Assembly (NCBI RefSeq): GCF_004912145.1
Contig: NZ_STGT01000004.1
Span: 544,451 to 608,450, forward strand
Source: Peteryoungia rhizophila
Lineage (GTDB): Bacteria; Pseudomonadota; Alphaproteobacteria; Rhizobiales; Rhizobiaceae
Direction: 5' to 3'
DNA length: 64,000 nt
In this document: positions 33,860 to 43,294 of the stretch, one piece after another
Numbering within the stretch: the first letter of the stretch is position 1
Layout: each line of letters begins with the position of its first letter
Notes under the pieces: model-generated
Told to the model about the DNA's origin: nothing
What the model saw: only the letters and a program-made list of their open reading frames with translations
Databases searched by the model: none
Position numbers and translations under genes: made by a program

Positions 33860-35169
33860 GCCCGACCATTGCCGGCGCAATGCTGATCATCTCGCTCTTC
33901 GCACTGCTTGGGACAGGCATGCCGATCGCCTTTGCGCTTGGGCTGTCTGCCGTGACCGCACTCTACTTTCAAAGCGGCCTGGACATATTCTTCGTGCTCG
34001 GCGACACCATGTTTTCAGGCATTGCCAATCTCGCCTATGTGTCGATCCCGATGTTCGTACTGATGGGGGCAGCGGTTGCGTCTTCGCCGGCCGGGTCCGA
34101 TCTCTACACGGCGCTCGACCGCTGGCTGAACCGTGTGCCGGGAGGGCTCGTCCTGTCCAATATCGGCGCCTGCGCGATCTTTTCAGGCATGACCGGCTCA
34201 TCGCCGGCCACTTGTGCGGCGATCGGCAAGATGGGCATTCCGGAAATGCTCAACCGCGGCTATCCGAACTCCGTCGCCACCGGCTCGATTGCAGCCGGCG
34301 GCACGCTCGGCATCCTCATCCCGCCCTCGGTCACCTTGATCGTCTACGGAATCGCGACCGAGACCTCGATCGGTCGGCTGTTCATGGCCGGCATCATTCC
34401 CGGCATCATGCTGACAGCCATGTTCATGACCTGGGCAATCATCGACTGCAAGCGCAAGGGCTACGTCTTCGACGGGGCCGCCATACGCTATACCCTGAAG
34501 GAGCGCTTAGCGACGCTGCCACGGGTTCTCCCCTTCCTGGTCATCATCGCCGGCACCCTCTATGTCCTGTATGGCGGGGTGGCAACGCCCTCGGAAGCTG
34601 CAGGCGCCGGCGCACTTCTGACACTGCTGGTCGTCATCATCGCCTACCGGCTGTTTCGCTTCAAACCGGTCGCTCACATCTTCTCCTCGGCCATGCGCGA
34701 GAGCGTGATGATCATGATGATCATGGCAGCGGCCGAACTCTTCGCCTTTGCGCTGTCGTCTCTCTACATCACCCAGTCGGTCGCGACCTTCATTGCCGAT
34801 CTCGACGTCAACCGCTGGGTTCTGCTGGCAATCATCAATGTGTTCCTGTTGGTCTGCGGCATGTTCCTGCCCCCGGTCGCTGTGATCGTGATGACGGCAC
34901 CAATGCTCTTCCCGATCGTCACCCAGGCGGGTTTTGACCCCTACTGGTTCGCGATCGTCCTGACCATCAACATGGAGGTCGGACTGATCACGCCGCCGAT
35001 CGGCCTCAATCTCTTCGTCATCAATGCCATCGCCCCGAAGATACCGACCAGGGAGATCCTCTGGGGCGCGCTGCCCTATGTGATCGTGATGTTCATCGCG
35101 ATCCTCATCCTGTGCATCTTCCCCGGTATCGCAACCTGGCTGCCAAATCACATGCTCGGAGGGATCTGA
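33856..35169 (+). CDS. TRAP transporter large permease (DctM family)
   Basis: 437 aa and about 12 membrane segments. DctM motifs include GTGMPIAFALGLSAV, LAYVSIPMFVLMGAAVASS, FSGMTGSSPATCAAIGKMGI, GSIAAGGTLGILIPPSVTLI and NMEVGLITPPIGLNLFVINA. It is the sodium-coupled channel subunit of the importer. Its stop overlaps the ATG of the malonyl-CoA decarboxylase gene (ATGA-type junction). Confidence 0.95.
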   Translation: MSPTIAGAMLIISLFALLGTGMPIAFALGLSAVTALYFQSGLDIFFVLGDTMFSGIANLAYVSIPMFVLMGAAVASSPAGSDLYTALDRWLNRVPGGLVLSNIGACAIFSGMTGSSPATCAAIGKMGIPEMLNRGYPNSVATGSIAAGGTLGILIPPSVTLIVYGIATETSIGRLFMAGIIPGIMLTAMFMTWAIIDCKRKGYVFDGAAIRYTLKERLATLPRVLPFLVIIAGTLYVLYGGVATPSEAAGAGALLTLLVVIIAYRLFRFKPVAHIFSSAMRESVMIMMIMAAAELFAFALSSLYITQSVATFIADLDVNRWVLLAIINVFLLVCGMFLPPVAVIVMTAPMLFPIVTQAGFDPYWFAIVLTINMEVGLITPPIGLNLFVINAIAPKIPTREILWGALPYVIVMFIAILILCIFPGIATWLPNHMLGGI

Positions 35170-36590
35170 TGAACACGACGTCATTCCTGGGTGACATGCT
35201 CCAGGCCATCACCGATCGCGGGCGAAGGCTGTTGTCGCTGAATGTCCCGGTCGACGGCAGCAATCCGGTCGACAGGATGGAAGCCCTTTGCGAAGCGCTG
35301 CTGTCTGGTCGGGGGGAAGCCTCGGGCATGGCCCTTGCCAACGACATCCTCACCGCCTGGCGTGGGCTGGATCCAGAGGGCCAGCTGGACTTCATGCAAA
35401 GACTGCTCCTGAACTTCGGGCCAAGAACAAAAGAGCTGGAACGCGCGATCGACACTTATCGCAATGACCCGACACCTGTTGCCCTGCTCGTCCTGCATGA
35501 GGCGGCGGAACCGCGCCGGCAGGAACTCATCCGGCGTTTCAATCTTGCACCAAACGGCATCGAAAGCCTTGTGCGCATGCGTGAAGCGCTCCTTCGGATG
35601 AAGAAGGATCGGCCGGATCTGGAAGCGGTGGATTCCGACTTCGCCCATCTGTTCAGCTCCTGGTTCAACCGTGGCTTCCTGATGCTGAAGCCGATCAGCT
35701 GGTCGACGCCGGCCGACATCCTGGAAAGGATCATCCGTTACGAGGCGGTCCACCAGATCGGCAGCTGGGAAGAGTTGAGGCTTCGGCTGGCGCCGAAGGA
35801 CCGGCGGTGTTTTGCATTTTTCCATCCGCAACTGGCCGATGATCCCCTTATCTTCGTGGAAGTCGCGCTCACCCGCGAGATTCCCAACAATATCGCAGAT
35901 CTCCTGCGCGAGGACCGTGTGCCGATCGGAGACGCCGAGGCGACCACCGCCGTCTTCTATTCCATCTCGAACTGCCAGGATGGTCTGCGAGGGATTTCCT
36001 TTGGCAATTTCCTGATCAAGCAGGTGGTGGAGGATCTGAAACGCGACTTGCCGCGGCTCGATCGCTTCGTCACGCTCTCTCCCGTCCCAGGCTTTGCCAA
36101 CTGGCTCGCAGACGAGCGGCGCCGCGAGACGTCCGAGGCCTTGAACCAAGCCGACAAGACAAGGCTCGAAGCGCTCGACGAGAGTGGCTGGGCCGATGAC
36201 GCGGAGCTGAGGGCGCAGGTGCAGCCGGTGCTGACGGGTGCTGCCGCCTGGTACTTCCTGAAAGCCCGCAATGCACGGGGACGGGTGATCGATCCGGTCG
36301 CCCGTTTTCATCTGGGCAATGGCGCCAGGCTGGAGCGGATCAACATCCTGGCGGACCGATCCCCACGTGCCATGCGCCAGTCCCATGGCCTGATGGTCAA
36401 CTATCTCTACAACTTCGACGACATAGAGAAGAACCACGAGGCCTTTGCGGCAAGAAGCGAGGTCGTGGCCGCAGCTCCGGTTCGCAAACTGGTACCGGCG
36501 GACAGGGGAACAAGGAGCCTCATCACTGGTGCCGGCTCAGGCTCGACGGGTGTTCAGAACGAAAAAGGCAGCAAGGAGTTCAGTGCATGA
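35169..36590 (+). CDS. matA: Malonyl-CoA decarboxylase
   Basis: 473 aa; ATG 35169 overlaps the TRAP permease stop. The protein matches malonyl-CoA decarboxylases: an N-terminal helical domain (LDFMQRLLLNFGP...), then the acetyltransferase-like catalytic domain with ISNCQDGLRGISFGNFLIKQ, TLSPVPGFANWL and VARFHLGNGARLERINILAD. The SxS/T-type serine and the FHLGNGA His are the usual catalytic residues. It converts malonyl-CoA to acetyl-CoA and CO2, the second step after the synthetase encoded next. It overlaps matB by 4 nt. Confidence 0.94.
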   Translation: MNTTSFLGDMLQAITDRGRRLLSLNVPVDGSNPVDRMEALCEALLSGRGEASGMALANDILTAWRGLDPEGQLDFMQRLLLNFGPRTKELERAIDTYRNDPTPVALLVLHEAAEPRRQELIRRFNLAPNGIESLVRMREALLRMKKDRPDLEAVDSDFAHLFSSWFNRGFLMLKPISWSTPADILERIIRYEAVHQIGSWEELRLRLAPKDRRCFAFFHPQLADDPLIFVEVALTREIPNNIADLLREDRVPIGDAEATTAVFYSISNCQDGLRGISFGNFLIKQVVEDLKRDLPRLDRFVTLSPVPGFANWLADERRRETSEALNQADKTRLEALDESGWADDAELRAQVQPVLTGAAAWYFLKARNARGRVIDPVARFHLGNGARLERINILADRSPRAMRQSHGLMVNYLYNFDDIEKNHEAFAARSEVVAAAPVRKLVPADRGTRSLITGAGSGSTGVQNEKGSKEFSA

Positions 36591-38104
36591 GCAATCACAT
36601 GATCGATGCGATCCGAAACGGCATCCACCCCGATGATGTGTTCATCGAGACCGCATCCGGCAAGCGCTTCACCTATGGTGACATGCTCACTCTCTCTGCC
36701 CGCCTCGCCGGAGCTCTGAAGAACCGCGGCGTCGAACCGGGCGACAGGGTCGCGGTGCAAGTGGAAAAAAGCCCTGAAGCCTTGATACTCTACCTCGCCT
36801 GCCTGCGCGCTGGTGCTGTATATCTGCCTCTCAACACGGCCTACACGCTTGCGGAGCTCGACTACTTCATCGGCGACGCCGAGCCTTGCCTGGTCGTCTG
36901 CGCTCCACATGCGGCCGAAGGACTGCAACCGATCGCAGCGCAGCGGGGTGCGGCGGTCGAAACGATGGACGACAGTGGCGGCGGCAGCCTGATGGAGCTG
37001 GCGCGTGCACAGCCTCAGGATTTCGCAGATGTCGCGCGCGGAGCCGACGATCTCGCCGCAATCCTTTATACTTCCGGCACGACGGGCCGATCGAAAGGCG
37101 CCATGCTCACCCATGACAACCTACTGTCCAACGCAACGACGCTTCGCGATTACTGGCGTTTCACCCGGAGCGACAAGCTGATCCACGCGCTTCCGATCTT
37201 TCATACCCACGGTCTTTTCGTCGCCTCGAACGTCACGCTGCTTGCGGGTTCCTCGATGGTGTTCCTGCCGAAATTCGATGCCGAGCAGGTTCTCGAACTA
37301 ATGCCTCAAGCGACCTGCATGATGGGCGTTCCGACCTTCTATGTCCGGCTGATCCAGTGCGCGGCACTGACCCGCGAGCGCACCGCAAACATGCGTCTTT
37401 TCATCTCCGGCTCGGCCCCGCTTCTTGCCGAAACGCATCGACAGTTCGAGGCAATGACCGGTCATCGCATTCTCGAGCGCTATGGCATGACCGAAACCAA
37501 CATGAACACCTCAAATCCTTATGAGGGAGAGCGGATGGCGGGAACCGTCGGCTTTCCGCTGCCGGGCGTCTCGCTGAGGGTCGCCGATACTGAGACCGGA
37601 AGGCTGCTCGACGAGGGCGAGACAGGCATGATCGAGGTGTCCGGCCCCAATGTCTTCAAGGGATACTGGCGCATGCCGGAAAAGACCGCTGCGGAATTCA
37701 GAGCCGATGGCTTCTTCATTACCGGCGACCTCGGGATGATCGACGAGCGCGGCTATGTCCACATTGTCGGGCGTGGCAAGGATCTGGTGATTTCGGGCGG
37801 ATACAACATCTATCCGAAAGAGGTGGAGACCGAGATTGATCAATTGCCGGGCGTCTTCGAAAGCGCCGTCATCGGCGTACCCCATCCCGACTTCGGTGAA
37901 GGCGTGACGGCAGTCGTCGTCTGCCAACCGGGAATGACGATGACGGAAACGGACATCCTCCGTCCCCTGCAAGAACGGCTCGCCCGATTCAAGCAGCCGA
38001 AGCGCGTGATCTTCGTCGCCGATCTTCCCCGAAACACGATGGGGAAAGTCCAGAAGAATATTCTGCGCGACACCTATGCCAAACTGTTCGAGCCGGTGCT
38101 GTGA
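36587..38104 (+). CDS. matB: Malonyl-CoA synthetase (malonate-CoA ligase)
   Basis: 505 aa AMP-forming ligase. The AMP-binding P-loop ILYTSGTTGRSKGAMLTHDN, LPIFHTHGLFVASN, GSAPLLAETHRQFEAMTGHR, ERYGMTETNMN, FITGDLGMIDERGYVHIVGR and the catalytic Lys region LPRNTMGKVQKN are in order. THGLFVA and the MTETNMNTSNPY sequence are typical of MatB rather than acetyl-CoA synthetases. It activates malonate to malonyl-CoA for MatA. Last gene of the operon; no clear terminator follows. Confidence 0.95.
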   Translation: MSNHMIDAIRNGIHPDDVFIETASGKRFTYGDMLTLSARLAGALKNRGVEPGDRVAVQVEKSPEALILYLACLRAGAVYLPLNTAYTLAELDYFIGDAEPCLVVCAPHAAEGLQPIAAQRGAAVETMDDSGGGSLMELARAQPQDFADVARGADDLAAILYTSGTTGRSKGAMLTHDNLLSNATTLRDYWRFTRSDKLIHALPIFHTHGLFVASNVTLLAGSSMVFLPKFDAEQVLELMPQATCMMGVPTFYVRLIQCAALTRERTANMRLFISGSAPLLAETHRQFEAMTGHRILERYGMTETNMNTSNPYEGERMAGTVGFPLPGVSLRVADTETGRLLDEGETGMIEVSGPNVFKGYWRMPEKTAAEFRADGFFITGDLGMIDERGYVHIVGRGKDLVISGGYNIYPKEVETEIDQLPGVFESAVIGVPHPDFGEGVTAVVVCQPGMTMTETDILRPLQERLARFKQPKRVIFVADLPRNTMGKVQKNILRDTYAKLFEPVL

Positions 38105-38454
38105 CCTAACCAGCTCGCGTCACGTCGCCAGAACTCGGTGTGGTCGCTTCTGCGGCCCGTCCCCCACAACCAGCCGTCCAGCAGACACTAGGACTTGCCG
38201 GCTCCACCTCATGTTCTCAAACAACTGCTGACAGACGAGGCTTGAGAGACGCCAGTTCGCCAGCCCTCAACAGCAGGGCGAGGGGGACGCGATAGCGGCG
38301 TTTCCCTTCCCCGATGTGGTCCCAAATGCTGGTATCCACGATGTCTTGAGACGCCAGGTGGGGGCACAGCCGTACAGAGTGCAGAGTTTGCTGAAACATC
38401 AAAAAATGGCTGCCCCAGCAATTCAGGAACCTCGAGTTCTCAGACCTAAAAGCA
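38105..38454. other. 350-nt region without a recognised gene
   Basis: A leftward open frame crosses much of this stretch (ending TSIWDHIGEGKRRYR...) but has no ribosome binding site and matches nothing I know. It may be a decayed gene. No hairpin terminator for the mat operon was seen. Confidence 0.4.
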
Positions 38455-38823
38455 CTACTTTCTTGGCTCTCCGGCGCGAGCGCTCTTTCGGAGCCGGAGA
38501 TTGACCACAAATCCTCCGATGACCCCGACCATCACGCCGAGAGCCTTAATGACTGCGTCATGCATCTGGGGGTGTCGGGTGACAGACGCAAACTGTGTCA
38601 GTTCAATCAGGAATGCGGCGAGAAACAAGGCAATGGAAATTGCCAATGCACGCCTGGGATAGGCGATGATGAAGAGGCCGGACATGACGATAAAGGCAAG
38701 CGCCCTGTCGAGATCCGTCGTCGTCACAGTCGACGGCCTAGCATCGATCGGTAAGATCGTAACGAAGACAATGAGAGCCAGACCAGTCCATGCAGCGAAA
38801 CGGGCGAATCTTCGAATATTCAT
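38455..38823 (-). CDS. VanZ-like small membrane protein
   Basis: 122 aa from ATG 38823. Four short membrane segments: AAWTGLALIVFVTILPI, ALAFIVMSGLFIIAYP, LAISIALFLAAFLIELTQF and ALGVMVGVIGGFVVNLRLR. The ordering TILPIDARP ... DLDRALAF ... ELTQFASVTRHPQMHDAVIKALG resembles the VanZ family, where DLL-N--G follows the polar ELxQ segment. The function of chromosomal VanZ-like proteins is unclear. It is a single gene. Confidence 0.65.
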   Translation of the reverse strand: MNIRRFARFAAWTGLALIVFVTILPIDARPSTVTTTDLDRALAFIVMSGLFIIAYPRRALAISIALFLAAFLIELTQFASVTRHPQMHDAVIKALGVMVGVIGGFVVNLRLRKSARAGEPRK

Positions 38824-38958
38824 CAATCCATGATAGCAATGAGGAGATGGGCCGCAAGGCTGGGCGCCAGTGGGAGCGAAAAAGTGGACAGGGATCAGGA
38901 TCGAATCGATTACGGACCCACGCAGTTCAAGCTGTCATGCCATAGAGAGGCAAGGCTG

Positions 38959-39273
38959 TCATGCATTCGGCGTCAGTGTCGGTACACAACGCGGCCCCAT
39001 GGGGTCGACATCCTGTTGATCGGGCAGAACAAGGCAACCGGCTCCATAGATTGAAGCGCGTGCGAGAAGGATGTCAGGTTCGATGGAAAGCGCCTGGCAG
39101 ATAAGCGCGAAGCGTCTCTTGGGAATCGGCCTCGACCCTGTCTCGTAGCGTGCGAGGTCACAGGGCTCGATACCAGCCAATGCCTTGATTGAACGCGGGC
39201 TGAGGCCCAGAGCCACCCGGCGCCTTCGCAGTAGATCAGCAACCGCACAATCGAGCGATGTCACTCTGCGCAT
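38959..39273 (-). CDS. XRE-type HTH regulator
   Basis: 104 aa; ATG 39273 (MRRVTSLDCAV) is preferred over an upstream in-frame start. A Cro/CI helix-turn-helix spans about residues 10-65 (LLRRRRVALGLSPRSIKALAGIE, DLARYETGSRPIPKRRFALIC). The C-terminal 40 residues are not recognised. It is divergent from the second XRE gene at 39420, with 146 bp between them. Confidence 0.65.
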   Translation of the reverse strand: MRRVTSLDCAVADLLRRRRVALGLSPRSIKALAGIEPCDLARYETGSRPIPKRRFALICQALSIEPDILLARASIYGAGCLVLPDQQDVDPMGPRCVPTLTPNA

Positions 39274-39419
39274 CTGGGCAGACCTTCCCTTTCCACGGTG
39301 AAATCCTCGGCCCACCTCGGATCGGCGCCAGGATATCTAAACAGCTTGAGCACCGGCCACGCCGCCATTACATACTATAGTTGATAAACTTCGCCGGACC
39401 AGCCTGCCATCAGACAGGC

Positions 39420-39641
39420 ATGGACATGCGCAAACTGGTCGGCAGAAACCTTGCGCGCCTGCGTCGGGAAAAGGGCCTGACGCAGGAAGAACTCGCCTTG
39501 CGCTCTGGCTTCAGCCAGCAATATCTGAGCGGCCTGGAAAACGGCCGGCGCAACCCGACCATCGTGACCATCCATGAGCTTGCCATGACGCTGGGCGTCA
39601 GCCATCTCGACCTTCTGGCGATCGACAAGGACAGCCGCTGA
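39420..39641 (+). CDS. Small XRE-family transcriptional regulator
   Basis: 73 aa from ATG 39420 (MDMRKLVGRN); the second ATG at 39426 is possible. The whole protein is a Cro/CI-type HTH: NLARLRREKGLTQEELALRSG, SQQYLSGLENGRRNPTIVTI and HELAMTLGVSHLDLL. It ends 19 nt before the convergent end of the hydrolase gene. It might regulate itself and the divergent XRE gene; the target is unknown. Confidence 0.85.
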   Translation: MDMRKLVGRNLARLRREKGLTQEELALRSGFSQQYLSGLENGRRNPTIVTIHELAMTLGVSHLDLLAIDKDSR

Positions 39642-39660
39642 AGCCAGCGTCCAATCTGCC

Positions 39661-40521
39661 TTACCTCCCACCTATCTCGGCTATCAGGATCGGCATGTCC
39701 TTGATATCCCGGCGATGCTCACGCATCGGGATCATGCTGTGCACCTCTTTGACGAGCGACTTGTCGAGCATGGCCTCCAGCACGCAGATCTCGTCACCAG
39801 CCATGGCCAGAATTCGCCCCCAGGGATCGGCGACCAACGAATGCCCGAACATGAAACGGCGCTCGCCATCGGGCGCTTCGTAAGAGCCACACTGACCGCA
39901 AGCGACGAAGAAGCACTGGAATTCGATGGCCCGGGCACGGCACAGGACTTCCCAGTGGTCCCGGCCGGTCTGCTGCGTGAAGGCGGCCGGTAAGATCACG
40001 ACATCCACGTCAAGACTTGCCAGCCGGTCGAACAGCCGGGAGAAACGCAGATCATAGCAAATGGCACATCCAATCCGGAAGCCTGCGATGTCGTAGACAA
40101 AGAGGCCATCTCCGGGTGCAACGGTGGCTGACTCTGCATAACGTTTGCCGTCCGGTGCTGTGATATCGAAGAGATGAATCTTGCTGTAGCGACCGATCTC
40201 GGCTCCGGATGCGTCGAAGACAACTGTGGTATTGAAGATCCTCTCATCACCGAGGCGGCGCTCGAGCAGGCTGCCGGCATGGATCGCCACTCCGGCGTCC
40301 CTGGCAAATTTGCGCAAAACTTCGTAGGCCTCGCCACCGGGGACACAATCGGCGGCCCGCCGCTTGTCGTCAGGCGTTCCGCCCGTCCAGTCGAAATGCT
40401 CCGGCAGCACCAGGAGGTCTGGTTTCCCTTGCGCGCAGGCCTTCTCCATCAGAAGAAGAGCCTGGGCGAGATTCGCAGCACGGTCGGGCTGCGAACTCAT
40501 CTGGATCATTGAGATATTCAT
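39661..40521 (-). CDS. Carbon-nitrogen hydrolase (nitrilase superfamily, Nit2/omega-amidase-like)
   Basis: 286 aa. The Glu-Lys-Cys triad is visible: LLVLPEHFDW, RYSKIHLFDI and GCAICYDLRFSRLF. IRAIEF-like CRARAIEFQCFFVACGQCG and the closing DKSLVKEVHSMIPMREHRR fit the Nit1/Nit2 branch, whose members hydrolyse omega-amides of dicarboxylic acids. Its start overlaps the RraA-like gene by 4 nt, so it ends a leftward operon with that gene and the TauD-like gene. It likely cleaves a C-N bond in the imported compound. Confidence 0.87.
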   Translation of the reverse strand: MNISMIQMSSQPDRAANLAQALLLMEKACAQGKPDLLVLPEHFDWTGGTPDDKRRAADCVPGGEAYEVLRKFARDAGVAIHAGSLLERRLGDERIFNTTVVFDASGAEIGRYSKIHLFDITAPDGKRYAESATVAPGDGLFVYDIAGFRIGCAICYDLRFSRLFDRLASLDVDVVILPAAFTQQTGRDHWEVLCRARAIEFQCFFVACGQCGSYEAPDGERRFMFGHSLVADPWGRILAMAGDEICVLEAMLDKSLVKEVHSMIPMREHRRDIKDMPILIAEIGGR

Positions 40522-41171
40522 GTGTTCTTCTCGCGATCGAAATCAAAGATGGAGCGCCCCTCGGCAAGATGGGAGCGCAGAAGAACCGAGCGCTTCTGCC
40601 GCTCGATGGCGAGGCGGGCAAGCGCCCCCATGCGGTCCCGATCGGCGACGAAGACCCCCTCCGGATCGGCAAGAACTGCATATCCGGGAAGCACGGCCGC
40701 AGCCCCACAGGCAACCGGCACATTGATCGACCCACCGACAGCGATCTGCCGATTGCTCGTGCGCGAAGATCGGCCACGGCACCAGACGGGCAGGCCGACA
40801 GCCATGATCTCGTCGAGATCGGTCGCCGGCCCATCAATGACAATGCCGGCCGCCCCCCGCGCCCGGGCGGCGAGCGCCACACCGCCACCGACACAGGCGA
40901 TATCGTCCCGATCCACTCTGGAGATGACGATGATGTCACCCGGCTGCAGGAGATCGATTGCCTTGTAGATGACCGTTCCGTCCCGCCCGGGGGCAGCGAC
41001 CGTCAGCGCCTGGCCCGCAACCCGCGCCGGATAGATGGGCAGGATGGCATCGCCGACAAAGCCGACATGCTCGACATGACCGATGGTTGCGGTTTCGGTC
41101 TGCGAGAACAGGTCGAGGAGCTCCCTCGAGAGAGGCGGGTGGCAAGGCGCCACATGATAGTCGATGCTCAT
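40518..41171 (-). CDS. RraA-like protein (HMG/CHA aldolase or RraA family)
   Basis: 217 aa; ATG 41171 has AGGA 8 nt upstream on this strand. RraA-family motifs: ATIGHVEHVGF, GQALTVAAPGRDGTVIYKAI, GDIIVISRVDRDDIACVGGGVALAARARGAAGIVIDGPATDL and the closing GVFVADRD. In catabolic settings such proteins are usually class II pyruvate aldolases of 4-hydroxy-4-methyl-2-oxoglutarate type, or oxaloacetate decarboxylases, rather than RNase E inhibitors. The neighbouring dioxygenase and hydrolase favour an aldolase or decarboxylase role. Confidence 0.8.
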   Translation of the reverse strand: MSIDYHVAPCHPPLSRELLDLFSQTETATIGHVEHVGFVGDAILPIYPARVAGQALTVAAPGRDGTVIYKAIDLLQPGDIIVISRVDRDDIACVGGGVALAARARGAAGIVIDGPATDLDEIMAVGLPVWCRGRSSRTSNRQIAVGGSINVPVACGAAAVLPGYAVLADPEGVFVADRDRMGALARLAIERQKRSVLLRSHLAEGRSIFDFDREKNT

Positions 41172-41198
41172 GATTGAATCCTGCTCTCGCATGCCATT

Positions 41199-42065
41199 TC
41201 AGACCGGGCGCTCGCCTGACGTCGTGGTCCGGTGCATGATTCTGATCGTGGTGGGATCGAAACCGTCGCGGCGATGCATGGTGCAACGATTGTCCCACAT
41301 CATGATGTCGCCCTCTTCCCAGGTCTGAACGAAGATATCGGCCATACCCGTTGTGTGATCCCAAAGCTCCTTGAGCAGGCTGAGGCTCTCGTCCATCGGC
41401 ATGCCGACGATCCAAGCGCCTTCGATCGTGCCACCAAGATAAAGCGCCTGGCGGCCGGTTTCGCCATGCATGCGCACCAGCGGATGCACCACACCGTCCC
41501 ATTCCCGGAAATCAGTCGTTTTCGGTTCCGTCTTGTTGAGCCGCAGCTTGCCGGTCTTGTCATAGACGTTCTGGAAGAAGATCTGTCGGCCGGTAATGGC
41601 CTTCTTCAGCGCCTCGGGCAGGCTCTCGTAGGCGAGATAGGTCGACAGGAAGTAAGTGTCCCCACCTGACGGTGGCACCTGGACGGCCCTCAGGATGGCA
41701 CCCGCCGGCGGGCGCTCGTAGAACCAGGTATCGGTGTGCCAGGTTGCCTCGCTGTTGCCGAGCGCGCCGCTTGGCTTGCCATCCTTCATCTGGTTGGAAA
41801 TCACCAGGATCTCCGGATGGGTCGGATGGCCGCCCTCCTGCAGCTGCTTGGGATGGATGACGAAGTCCCCGAAATGCTTCGAGAAACGCACCTGGTCCGC
41901 ATCGCTGATTTGGGTCCGCTTGAACCGCAGCACGCCGAACTGGAGCCACAGCCTGCGCAATTCCGCGATGTCGCGGTCGTCATAGTCATGAAAGTCGAAA
42001 CCCTCGATTTCGGCGCAGACATTGGTGGAATTCTGCGTGGCGTGGATCTTGTCCTTGAGCATCAT
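41199..42065 (-). CDS. TauD/TfdA-family 2-oxoglutarate-dependent dioxygenase
   Basis: 288 aa; ATG 42065 has GAGGAGA 6 nt upstream on this strand. The iron ligands appear as His-x-Asp in TWHTDTWFYERPP and the distal His in DNRCTMHRRDGFDP, with the 2-oxoglutarate Arg in TTIRIMHRTT. VLRFKRTQISDADQVRFSKHFG is the usual N-terminal block. Family members hydroxylate taurine, 2,4-D and related compounds, often causing C-S, C-O or C-N cleavage. It starts the three-enzyme set downstream of the polyamine-type importer. Confidence 0.9.
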   Translation of the reverse strand: MMLKDKIHATQNSTNVCAEIEGFDFHDYDDRDIAELRRLWLQFGVLRFKRTQISDADQVRFSKHFGDFVIHPKQLQEGGHPTHPEILVISNQMKDGKPSGALGNSEATWHTDTWFYERPPAGAILRAVQVPPSGGDTYFLSTYLAYESLPEALKKAITGRQIFFQNVYDKTGKLRLNKTEPKTTDFREWDGVVHPLVRMHGETGRQALYLGGTIEGAWIVGMPMDESLSLLKELWDHTTGMADIFVQTWEEGDIMMWDNRCTMHRRDGFDPTTIRIMHRTTTSGERPV

Positions 42066-42164
42066 AATCAGTCTCCTCGAGATTGATCCGGTGGCGTCGA
42101 TATCACCGGTTACGGCTATTGCCGTCGACCAAAGCCTAGGCCGGGTGACGGCTGGCTCTCCAAT

Positions 42165-42201
42165 AGCGATCGGGCCCGATTGATAGCCGAGCCCGATCGC
42201 T
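42165..42201. repeat. 11-bp inverted repeat between the ABC operon and the dioxygenase gene
   Basis: AGCGATCGGGC (42165-42175) and GCCCGATCGCT (42191-42201) are perfect complements with a 15-nt loop. It starts 8 nt after the ATPase stop (leftward reading) and is 100 nt before the dioxygenase gene. No T-run follows. It is probably an intercistronic attenuator or message-stabilising hairpin. Confidence 0.55.
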
Positions 42202-42208
42202 GGGCGTC

Positions 42209-43294
42209 TCAATGGCTGAGAAGCGTTACGTCCTCTGCGGCCACGAAGACTCGGCATTCCTCGCCAATGGCCGGCAGCAACCCAGACTGCGAGGAGGGGA
42301 TGACGACGGAGAGCGAAAGTTCGGGCGCAATCTCGATGGACAAATCGAGCTGGGCACCGAGATTGACGATCCGCCTGAGCGTGCCTGTGAGCCTGTTCCC
42401 CCCCGCCGATGCTGTCTCGGCGTCTCCAGTGATGCGAAGGCTCTCCGGTCGAATGCACAGGAAACGAGGCGCATCCGCGACAGGCCGATCTGACGAGGTC
42501 AGCCTCAAACCTGACGATCCGAGCAATATCTCCGTCCCGTCTGCAGAGGACCGGAAGGAAGACACAGGGATCAGGTTCGAACGCCCGATGAAATTGGCGA
42601 CGAAACTGGACTGCGGGTGCCTGTAGATGTCTGCGGGCCGGCCAGCTTGAGCAATCTCACCCTGCCACATCACGACGATCCGGTCTGACATGGCCATGGC
42701 CTCTTCTTGGTCATGGGTCACATAGATGAAGGTCATGCCAAGTGCGGCCTGAATCTCCTTGAGTTCGATGCGCATGGCCTCACGAAGCTTGAGATCGAGA
42801 TTGGACAAAGGCTCATCGAGCAGAAGTACGGATGGGCGCGGTGCGATAGCCCTCGCCAGCGCCACACGCTGTTGCTGGCCGCCGGAAAGCTCCCGAGGAT
42901 AGCGATCGGCAAAGCCTGAAAGATGTACGCTTTCAAGCGCCTCCACGATCCGACCCTCCATCTCGGCGCGCGGCACCTTGCGCATCTTCAGCCCGAAGCC
43001 GACATTCTCGGCCACTGTCATATGCGGGAAGAGGGCATAGTTTTGGAAGACGAGCCCGATATTCCGGTTTTCCGGTGACACCCGAACCTGGCTCCTGCCG
43101 CGGATCCTAATGTCGCCCGCGGAGGGAGCGGCAAAGCCGGCAATCATGTTGAGCGTGGTTGTCTTGCCGCAACCGGAGGGCCCGAGAATGCTGACAAATT
43201 CGCCCGGCGGCACGGCAAGGCTCATGTTCCGGACGACGGGCACGACGCCATAGGACTTGGTGACGGATTGCAGTTCGATATCGAGAGTACTCAT
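42209..43294 (-). CDS. ABC transporter ATP-binding protein (PotA-like)
   Basis: 361 aa from ATG 43294 ([11 protein letters not shown]). Walker [32 protein letters not shown], signature [14 protein letters not shown], Walker [15 protein letters not shown], switch [16 protein letters not shown] and a C-terminal TOBE domain ([23 protein letters not shown]). It fits the spermidine/putrescine-type importers and overlaps the upstream permease gene by 4 nt. Confidence 0.94.
   Translation of the reverse strand: MSTLDIELQSVTKSYGVVPVVRNMSLAVPPGEFVSILGPSGCGKTTTLNMIAGFAAPSAGDIRIRGRSQVRVSPENRNIGLVFQNYALFPHMTVAENVGFGLKMRKVPRAEMEGRIVEALESVHLSGFADRYPRELSGGQQQRVALARAIAPRPSVLLLDEPLSNLDLKLREAMRIELKEIQAALGMTFIYVTHDQEEAMAMSDRIVVMWQGEIAQAGRPADIYRHPQSSFVANFIGRSNLIPVSSFRSSADGTEILLGSSGLRLTSSDRPVADAPRFLCIRPESLRITGDAETASAGGNRLTGTLRRIVNLGAQLDLSIEIAPELSLSVVIPSSQSGLLPAIGEECRVFVAAEDVTLLSH

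Noticed and set aside
38217..38510. Possible 97-aa leftward protein
   Set aside because: It overlaps the end of the VanZ-like gene, has no ribosome binding site and matches nothing known.
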